DNA of 64,000 nucleotides from assembly GCF_900090195.1 (NCBI RefSeq), contig NZ_LT607803.1:6536229-6600228 (forward strand). The letters are read 5' to 3'. Position 1 is the first letter of the stretch. Each line of letters opens with the position of its first letter. The notes beneath the pieces are model-generated. The model had not been told where the DNA came from. It ran no database searches and saw only the letters and a program-made list of their open reading frames with translations. The stretch comes from Variovorax sp. HW608. GTDB taxonomy: Bacteria; Pseudomonadota; Gammaproteobacteria; Burkholderiales; Burkholderiaceae_C. Shown piece by piece: positions 58,529 through 64,000 of the stretch. Position numbers and translations under genes: made by a program.

Positions 58529-60963
58529 ACCCGCAGACGCGCGCCGAGCTTGGCGCCGAGTTGAGCAACGATCGCATGCACCGCCGCCTCGACCTGCTCG
58601 TCGGTGAGCGTCGCCGCTTCGCTGTTGAAGCTGAGCCGCACGGCCATGCTCTTTTCGCCCGGCGCCAGACCGCCGGAGGCGACGGCGCTGCCATCGCGGG
58701 CAACCGCAGGACGATAGATGTCGAACAGCGTGAGCTCGCGCAACAGGCTGCTGTCGGCCGCTTCACGGATCGCGCCCATCAGCGCATCGTGCGTGATCGA
58801 TTCGGCGACGACGAAGGCGACGTCGCGCTCCACCGCCTGGTGCTTGGCAACGGGCCGTGCAGCAGGCACCTGTCGCTGGACGACTGCGTCGAGATCGAGC
58901 TCGAAGAGGACGGGTGCATGGGCGAAGTCCCACTTCTGCCGCCAGCGCGGATGCAGTTCCCCGACGACGCCGATCGGGTGACCGTCCAGCAGCACACGGG
59001 CCGAGCGGCCCGGGTGCAAGGCGGGATGCTCCACCGGCTCGAACGTCGCCACGCGCGGCGCCAAGAGCGCCTCGACGTCGCCCTTGATGTCGAGGAAGTC
59101 GGTGCGGCGCCCCTTGCCTTCCCATCGGGCTTCTTCGGCATCGCCCCAGGCCAGGCCTGCGACGCGCATCGGTTGGTGAATGCCCTGGACGGTGCTGTCG
59201 GTCGTCGCCACCGTGTCGTCGCGCAGGAAAACCCGGCCGATTTCGAACACGCGGGCACGCGCGGCCTTGCGATCGACGTTGAACTTGAGGACGTGCAGCA
59301 AGGAACCGATCAGCGAAGAGCGCATCACGCTCATCTGGCTCGCGATCGGGTTCAGCAGCTTGATCGGGTTGGCGTTGCCGGCGAGATCGTGCTCCCAATG
59401 CGCTTCGACGAAGCTGAAGTTGATCGTCTCCTGATAGCCCAGCGCGGCAAGACCGTACCGGACCGCCGAGCGGCTGCGCCGCGCTTCGGGCCGAACGCGC
59501 GCCGTGATCGGCGCCAGCGGCGGCGTCGTCGGCAGGTTGTTGTAGCCCACGAGGCGGGCCACTTCCTCGATCAGGTCTTCCTCGATCACCAGATCGAAAC
59601 GGTGCGGCGGCGGAGTCACGACCAGCGTGCCCTTGCCCTCCTCGACCGGCAGCGCGAGGCGGCGCAGTGCATCGGCGCACTGGGTCTGCGAGAGCGGCAT
59701 GCCGATCACGCGTGCTGCACGCGCCACGCGCAGGGTGACGGGCTTGGCTTGCGGCAGGCGCAGGATCTGGTCGTCGATAGCACCCGCTTCGCCGCCGCAG
59801 ATCTCGACCACCAGTTGCGAGATGCGCTCGATGATCGCCACGGTACGGCTCGGGTCGACGCCGCGCTCGAAGCGATGGCCCGCGTCGGTGGAGAAGTTGA
59901 ATCGCCGCGAGCGGCCTTGCACGCTCTCCGGCCACCAGAAAGCGGCCTCGATGTAGATGTTGCGGGTGTCGTCGGACACGGCTGTCGCGTCACCGCCCAT
60001 GATGCCGGCAAGCGATTCGACCTCGCGGTCGTCGGCAATGACGCCGACCTTTTCATCGACGGTCACGGTATTGCCATTGAGCAGCTTGAGCTGCTCGCCG
60101 GGCTTGCCCCAGCGCACGACGAGGCCGCCGTGGATCTTGTCGCGATCGAAGATGTGCGACGGCTGGCCGTACTCGAACATCACGTAGTTCGAGATGTCCA
60201 CCAGCGGCGAGACACTGCGCTGGCCGCAGCGGGCCAGGCGGTCGACCATCCACGCCGGCGTGGCGACCTTCGTGTCGACGCCGCGCACGACGCGGCCCGA
60301 AAAACGGCCGCACAGTTCGGGCGCTTCGACCTTGACCGAAAGCTTGTCCGAAGCGATGGCCGCCACCGGCGTGATCGCCGGCGTCTTGAGCGGGGCACCA
60401 GTCAACGCGGCGAGCTCGCGCGCGATGCCGTAGACGCTCAGACCGTGCGCCAGATTGGGCGTCAGCTTGAGGGTGAGCAGCGAATCGTCGAGCTTCAGCA
60501 CGTCGCGCACATCGGCGCCGATCGGCGCGTCGGCGGCCAGTTCGAGCAGGCCGCCATGGTCATCGCTCAGCTTGAGTTCGCGCGCCGAGCAAAGCATGCC
60601 CTGGCTCTCGACGCCGCGCAGCTTGCCGAGCTTGATCGAGAACGGCTTGCCGTCCTCGCCCGCAGGCAGTTCGGCGCCGACCAGCGCCAGCGGCACCTTG
60701 ATGCCGGCGCGCGCATTCGGCGCACCGCACACGATGCTCAGCAAGGCGCCCTGCCCCGCATCGACCTGGCACACGCGCAGGCGGTCGGCGTTGGGGTGCT
60801 GGGCGGCTTCCTTGATCTCGCCGACCACGACCTTCGTGAAGGGCGGCGCCACCGGCCGGCGCTCCTCGACTTCGAAGCCGCCCATCGTGAGCGTTTCGGC
60901 CAGTTCGGCACTGCTGAGCGGCGGGTTGCAGAACTCGCGCAACCAGGACTCGGGGAATTGCAT
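58525..60963 (-). CDS. pheT: Phenylalanyl-tRNA synthetase beta subunit
   Basis: This 812-residue subunit has, in order, a tRNA-binding (OB) domain at about residues 40-150 (GEIKEAAQHPNADRLRVCQVD), the B3/B4 editing domain at about 210-390, B5 around 400-480, a catalytic-like core, and a C-terminal anticodon-binding FDX-ACB domain (about 715-810). Length is as expected. It follows pheS by 18 nt. Confidence 0.97.
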   Translation of the reverse strand: MQFPESWLREFCNPPLSSAELAETLTMGGFEVEERRPVAPPFTKVVVGEIKEAAQHPNADRLRVCQVDAGQGALLSIVCGAPNARAGIKVPLALVGAELPAGEDGKPFSIKLGKLRGVESQGMLCSARELKLSDDHGGLLELAADAPIGADVRDVLKLDDSLLTLKLTPNLAHGLSVYGIARELAALTGAPLKTPAITPVAAIASDKLSVKVEAPELCGRFSGRVVRGVDTKVATPAWMVDRLARCGQRSVSPLVDISNYVMFEYGQPSHIFDRDKIHGGLVVRWGKPGEQLKLLNGNTVTVDEKVGVIADDREVESLAGIMGGDATAVSDDTRNIYIEAAFWWPESVQGRSRRFNFSTDAGHRFERGVDPSRTVAIIERISQLVVEICGGEAGAIDDQILRLPQAKPVTLRVARAARVIGMPLSQTQCADALRRLALPVEEGKGTLVVTPPPHRFDLVIEEDLIEEVARLVGYNNLPTTPPLAPITARVRPEARRSRSAVRYGLAALGYQETINFSFVEAHWEHDLAGNANPIKLLNPIASQMSVMRSSLIGSLLHVLKFNVDRKAARARVFEIGRVFLRDDTVATTDSTVQGIHQPMRVAGLAWGDAEEARWEGKGRRTDFLDIKGDVEALLAPRVATFEPVEHPALHPGRSARVLLDGHPIGVVGELHPRWRQKWDFAHAPVLFELDLDAVVQRQVPAARPVAKHQAVERDVAFVVAESITHDALMGAIREAADSSLLRELTLFDIYRPAVARDGSAVASGGLAPGEKSMAVRLSFNSEAATLTDEQVEAAVHAIVAQLGAKLGARLRV

Positions 60964-60981
60964 CTCGTCGTTCTCGTTCTG

Positions 60982-62058
60982 TTACTGGAATTGGCTCAGG
61001 AAGCGGAGGTCGCCATCGAAGAAGAGGCGCAAGTCGTTCACGCCATAGCGCAGCATGGTGAGCCGGTCGGGCCCCATGCCGAAGGCGAAGCCGATGTAGC
61101 GCTCCGGATCGAGGCCCATGTTGCGCACCACGTTCGGATGCACCTGCCCCGAACCGGCCACTTCGAGCCAGCGACCGGCCAAGGGGCCGCTCTGGAACTG
61201 GATGTCGATCTCGGCGCTCGGCTCCGTGAACGGGAAGAAGCTCGGGCGGAAGCGCAGGATCAGGTCGTCGCTCTCGAAGAAGGTGCGGCAGAAGTCGGTG
61301 AAGACGACCTTCAGGTCCTTGAAGCTCACATTCTCGCCGAGCCAGAGACCTTCGCACTGGTGGAACATCGGCGAGTGCGTCGCGTCGCTGTCGACCCGGT
61401 AGGTGCGGCCAGGTGCGATGACGCGGATCTCGGGCGCCTTGACCGTGCCGGTGGTGTCCGCCGCCGCTGCCTCGAACTGCGCGGCGTACTTCTTGATGTG
61501 CTGATGCGCATAGCGCACCTGCATCGGGCTGGTGTGCGGACGCAGGTTGTACGGGATGCCGTCCTCGCCGTCGATGTCGACGTAGAAGGTGTCCTGCATC
61601 GACCGCGCGGGATGGTTGGGCGGATTGTTGAGCGAGGTGAAGCTGTGCCAGTCGCTCTCGATCTCCGGGCCGTCGGCGACGTCGAAGCCCATGCTCGAGA
61701 AGATCGCCTCGATGCGCTCCATCGTGCGGCTCACCGGATGCAAACCGCCGGAGACACGACGGCGGCCGGGCAAGCTGACGTCGAGCGCTTCGGCGCGCAA
61801 TTGCACGGCCAATTCCTCATCGGCGAGTTGCTGGCGACGCTCCGAGAGGGCCGCCTCGATGGTCTGCTTGGCAACGTTGATGGCCGCGCCGCGGGTCTTC
61901 TTCTCGTCGACGCTCAGGGCAGCCATGCCCTTCATCAGTTCGGTGATGCGACCCGACTTGCCGAGAAACTGAGCCTTGGCGTTCTCGAGTTCGGCAGGCG
62001 CCTTCGCCTCGGCAAAGGCGGCACGTGCGGTTTCGACCAGGGTGTCCAACTCGTTCAT
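60982..62058 (-). CDS. pheS: Phenylalanyl-tRNA synthetase alpha subunit
   Basis: This 358-residue catalytic subunit has an N-terminal coiled-coil arm (residues 1-90) and the class II catalytic core with [23 protein letters not shown], motif 2 around [13 protein letters not shown], and motif 3 [18 protein letters not shown]. The (alpha-beta)2 enzyme charges tRNA-Phe. A terminator-like hairpin precedes the gene. Confidence 0.97.
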   Translation of the reverse strand: MNELDTLVETARAAFAEAKAPAELENAKAQFLGKSGRITELMKGMAALSVDEKKTRGAAINVAKQTIEAALSERRQQLADEELAVQLRAEALDVSLPGRRRVSGGLHPVSRTMERIEAIFSSMGFDVADGPEIESDWHSFTSLNNPPNHPARSMQDTFYVDIDGEDGIPYNLRPHTSPMQVRYAHQHIKKYAAQFEAAAADTTGTVKAPEIRVIAPGRTYRVDSDATHSPMFHQCEGLWLGENVSFKDLKVVFTDFCRTFFESDDLILRFRPSFFPFTEPSAEIDIQFQSGPLAGRWLEVAGSGQVHPNVVRNMGLDPERYIGFAFGMGPDRLTMLRYGVNDLRLFFDGDLRFLSQFQ

Positions 62059-62104
62059 GGGAAATATTTCGAGGTCAAAAGGAAAAACGGGCTCTGGAGC
62101 GATG

Positions 62105-62140
62105 AAAAAAGGGCTGGTGCCCTTTCAAGCGCCAGCCCTT
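62105..62140 (-). terminator. Terminator/attenuator between rplT and pheS
   Basis: On the minus strand, AAGGGCTGGCGC (62140-62129) pairs with GCACCAGCCCTT (62120-62109, one wobble), followed by six T residues. In E. coli, pheST is controlled by attenuation with a Phe-rich leader peptide. I see no such Phe-rich leader here, so simple partial termination is the more likely role. Confidence 0.85.
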
Positions 62141-62191
62141 GTGCCGTGGGCGCAGGCGGCCATCCCGGAGGCGGCAACCTGCTTTGCGGAA

Positions 62192-62551
62192 TCAAGCAGC
62201 CAGCTTGGCCTTGACCTGCTCCACGATGCCGGCAAAAGCGGCCTTGTCGTGCACGGCGATATCGGCGAGGACCTTGCGGTCGATCTCGATACCGGCCTTG
62301 CGGATGCCGTTGGCGAACTGGCTGTAGGTCAGGCCCAGTTCACGCGAAGCGGCATTGATACGCGCAATCCACAGTTGGCGGAACACGCGCTTCTTGTTGC
62401 GGCGGTCACGGTAGGCGTATTGGCCTGCCTTCATCACCGCCTGCTTGGCGATGCGGAAGACATTGCCGCGGCGACCACGGAAACCCTTGGCGAGTGCGAG
62501 AACCTTCTTGTGACGGGCGCGAGCCGTTACACCACGTTTGACGCGAGGCAT
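62192..62551 (-). CDS. rplT: 50S ribosomal protein L20
   Basis: This 119-residue protein has the family start [32 protein letters not shown]. It binds 23S rRNA early in assembly and is known as a translational repressor of its own operon. It lies 24 nt after rpmI. Confidence 0.98.
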   Translation of the reverse strand: MPRVKRGVTARARHKKVLALAKGFRGRRGNVFRIAKQAVMKAGQYAYRDRRNKKRVFRQLWIARINAASRELGLTYSQFANGIRKAGIEIDRKVLADIAVHDKAAFAGIVEQVKAKLAA

Positions 62552-62575
62552 GTGTGTACTCCTTGTTCGTCTGGA

Positions 62576-62779
62576 TTAAATGCCGCTACCGGGCAACATG
62601 GCGGCCATCGAAACCATGTTGGTCTCGTGCACTGCCGTTGCACCACGCAGGTGACGCTTGTTCTTGGTGGTCTTCTTCGTCAGGATGTGACGCTTGAAGG
62701 CTTGACCGCGCTTGACGGTGCCACCGGGACGAACGCGGAAACGCTTTTTCGCGCTGCTCTTGGTCTTCATTTTGGGCAT
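62576..62779 (-). CDS. rpmI: 50S ribosomal protein L35
   Basis: This 67-residue basic protein has the family pattern [31 protein letters not shown]. It lies between infC and rplT, with a stem-loop in the gap to infC. AAGGAG precedes the ATG. Confidence 0.97.
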   Translation of the reverse strand: MPKMKTKSSAKKRFRVRPGGTVKRGQAFKRHILTKKTTKNKRHLRGATAVHETNMVSMAAMLPGSGI

Positions 62780-62863
62780 GTGAATGCTCCTTTAGTTTGT
62801 GCTCGTGAGGCGCCGCGGATACTCCACGGACTTGTTGGCCCCGAGACACTTCTTCATCCCGCC

Positions 62864-62887
62864 CTGCCGGCACCGGAGTGCCGGCAG
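62864..62887 (-). promoter_or_regulatory. 10-bp perfect stem-loop between infC and rpmI
   Basis: CTGCCGGCAC pairs with GTGCCGGCAG around a 4-nt loop, without a T-run. In E. coli and Bacillus the leader of rpmI-rplT contains structures that bind L20. This hairpin may be part of such a control element or a processing site. Confidence 0.5.
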
Positions 62888-62926
62888 AAGCGAAATCCCT
62901 TCAATAACCTCGTCTACGCCGAAAGC

Positions 62927-63532
62927 CTAGGCCGCCGCCGGGGCGGCCGATGGCTCTGCAGCGGGCTTTGCAGCCCCGCCGCCGGCCTTCCTGCGGCCCG
63001 GCGCGATCATCATGATCATCTGCCGGCCCTCGAGCTTCGGGAACTGCTCCACGATGATCGAGTCGCCGAGTTCGTCGCGGATGCGCTGCAACAGCGCCAG
63101 ACCGAGCTCCTGGTGCGTGATCTCGCGACCGCGGAAACGCAGCGTGATCTTGCACTTGTCGCCATCCTCAAGAAAGCGCCGGATGTTGCGCATCTTGATG
63201 TTGTAGTCGCCTTCGTCCGTACCGGGCCGGAACTTGACTTCCTTGACTTCGATGACCTTCTGCTTCGATTTCGCTTCGGCCGCCTTCTTCTGCTCGTGGT
63301 ACTTGAACTTGCCGTACTCGATCAGCCGGCAGACGGGCGGGTTGGCCGCAGCAACGACCTCCACCAGATCCACGTCCTGCTCGCCTGCCAAGCGCAATGC
63401 CTCGGCCAGGCTCACGACTCCCAATTGCTCGTTGTCCGGCCCGATCAGGCGGACTTCCGGGGCCATGATTTCCCGGTTCAGGCGGTGTTGGCGTTCCTCG
63501 CGGTGGCGGCGGTCGCGAAATGCAGTAGCGAT
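62927..63532 (-). CDS. infC: Translation initiation factor IF-3, probable ATC start
   Basis: This 201-residue factor has an N-terminal domain ([31 protein letters not shown]), a linker, and a C-terminal domain that binds the 30S subunit. No ATG, GTG or TTG gives a good start with a ribosome site, except TTG at 63547, which overlaps it. AAGGAA at 63544-63539 stands 6 nt before ATC, encoding (M)[12 protein letters not shown]. Rare start codons (ATT in E. coli) are the basis of IF-3 autoregulation. The C-terminal Ala/Pro-rich tail is longer than in E. coli. Confidence 0.93.
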   Translation of the reverse strand: MATAFRDRRHREERQHRLNREIMAPEVRLIGPDNEQLGVVSLAEALRLAGEQDVDLVEVVAAANPPVCRLIEYGKFKYHEQKKAAEAKSKQKVIEVKEVKFRPGTDEGDYNIKMRNIRRFLEDGDKCKITLRFRGREITHQELGLALLQRIRDELGDSIIVEQFPKLEGRQMIMMIAPGRRKAGGGAAKPAAEPSAAPAAA

Positions 63533-63638
63533 GGTCAGTTCCTTCAAACAAATTGCTACAAAACCGTAGCGGGTACCGATGCGTTCGCGCTCACAAGCCA
63601 GGTTGATCGAAAAATCGGCCCTTGAATTTGTTCAAAAT

Positions 63639-64000
63639 TCAAAGCTTGTGTTGGATGTCGTGGGCGATCTTTTGGGAGAACGCCTCGACCGACATGGCAC
63701 CGAGGTCAAGATTGCCCCGGGCGCGCACTGCGACGGCTCCTGCTTCCTTCTCCTTGTCACCGACGACCAGGATGTAGGGAAGCTTTTGCAACGAATGCTT
63801 CCGTATTTTATACGTAATCTTTTCGTTGTGCAGATCGAGCAAAACTCTAAGCCCTTGATTTTGCAGCGTTTTCGCAACTTGAGATGCGTAGTCGGCCTGT
63901 CCTTCGCTGATGTTGAGCACCGCCACCTGCACCGGAGCGAGCCATGAAGGCATCGCGCCCGCATGGTGTTCGATCAACATGCCGATGAAACGCTCGAGGC
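63639..64000 (-). CDS. thrS: Threonyl-tRNA synthetase, C-terminal part (N-terminus off the right edge)
   Basis: About 120 residues of the anticodon-binding domain are visible: [22 protein letters not shown], then [38 protein letters not shown] and [12 protein letters not shown]. These fit the family end. It is the first gene of the thrS-infC-rpmI-rplT-pheST-ihfA run, 106 nt before infC. Confidence 0.97.
   Translation of the reverse strand, partial: LERFIGMLIEHHAGAMPSWLAPVQVAVLNISEGQADYASQVAKTLQNQGLRVLLDLHNEKITYKIRKHSLQKLPYILVVGDKEKEAGAVAVRARGNLDLGAMSVEAFSQKIAHDIQHKL

Noticed and set aside
58561..62214. A 1217-codon open frame on the plus strand
   Set aside because: It is antisense to pheT and pheS, rich in Arg, Ala, Glu and His, and has no domain. 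Such frames arise from strong GC bias at third codon positions.

Overview
The window is GC-rich DNA from a betaproteobacterium of the order Burkholderiales, most likely a Comamonadaceae member close to Variovorax. This rests on three observations: the gene set (class I PHB synthesis, an intracellular PHB depolymerase with a catalytic Cys, several Bug/TctC periplasmic binding proteins), the gene order thrS-infC-rpmI-rplT-pheS-pheT-ihfA-merR-tRNA-Pro, and the style of the interspersed repeats. The assignment is by recognition only; no database was searched. Almost all of the sequence is coding and most of it is ordinary chromosome. Two pieces look acquired: a FitAB-type toxin-antitoxin pair (26.5-27.2 kb) and a group II intron (31.9-33.7 kb).

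Layout. 0-5 kb: the N-terminal part of uvrB, an aromatic aminotransferase, phaZ, an orphan RnfB-like ferredoxin and a LysE exporter. 5-13.3 kb: a complete propionate/methylmalonyl-CoA operon (scpA-meaB-pccB-pccA-VOC protein) with a divergent GntR regulator. The start of pccA is preceded by a duplicated copy of its own first 12 codons. 13.3-17.3 kb: dusA, a small secreted protein and two MFS exporters that share a GGGTTAACCC palindrome. 17.5-26.4 kb: a polyol uptake and catabolism operon (smoEFGK ABC transporter, D-arabinitol and sorbitol dehydrogenases, AraC regulator, xylulokinase). 26.5-31.8 kb: the toxin-antitoxin pair, small hypothetical genes, a YbaL-type antiporter and dctA. 31.9-34.5 kb: a group IIC-like intron inserted directly after the phaB terminator, then phaB.

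34.9-38.7 kb: a LysR-controlled operon of tctC, a CaiB-type CoA-transferase, a cupin and an acyl-CoA dehydrogenase, whose substrate is unknown. 38.8-42.5 kb: the LysR regulator, an endonuclease/exonuclease/phosphatase-fold protein, a second tctC and an RraA-like protein. 42.5-45.5 kb: phaC-phaA. 45.6-50.7 kb: pgeF, a zeta-class GST isomerase, a FAH-family hydrolase, a Nudix hydrolase, creA, an NlpD-like lipoprotein, and DUF1810 and DUF1488 proteins. 50.7-57 kb: an L-threonate/tetronate catabolic operon (otnI, otnC, otnK, ltnD, MFS) under a divergent LacI regulator with three phased operators. 57-64 kb: a DUF3892 protein, tRNA-Pro(GGG), a MerR regulator and the translation operon ihfA-pheT-pheS-rplT-rpmI-infC-thrS.

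Taken together, the window describes a versatile heterotroph that uses polyols, sugar acids, dicarboxylates and odd-chain acyl units, and stores carbon as polyhydroxybutyrate. phaA, phaB, phaC and phaZ are all present but lie in three places. I found no large undescribed defence system or CRISPR array. The observations most worth following are the duplicated pccA start, the repeat-built 40-codon linker between dalD and smoS, the paired exporter palindromes, the helically phased LacI operators and the orphan tctC/CaiB/cupin/acyl-CoA dehydrogenase operon.
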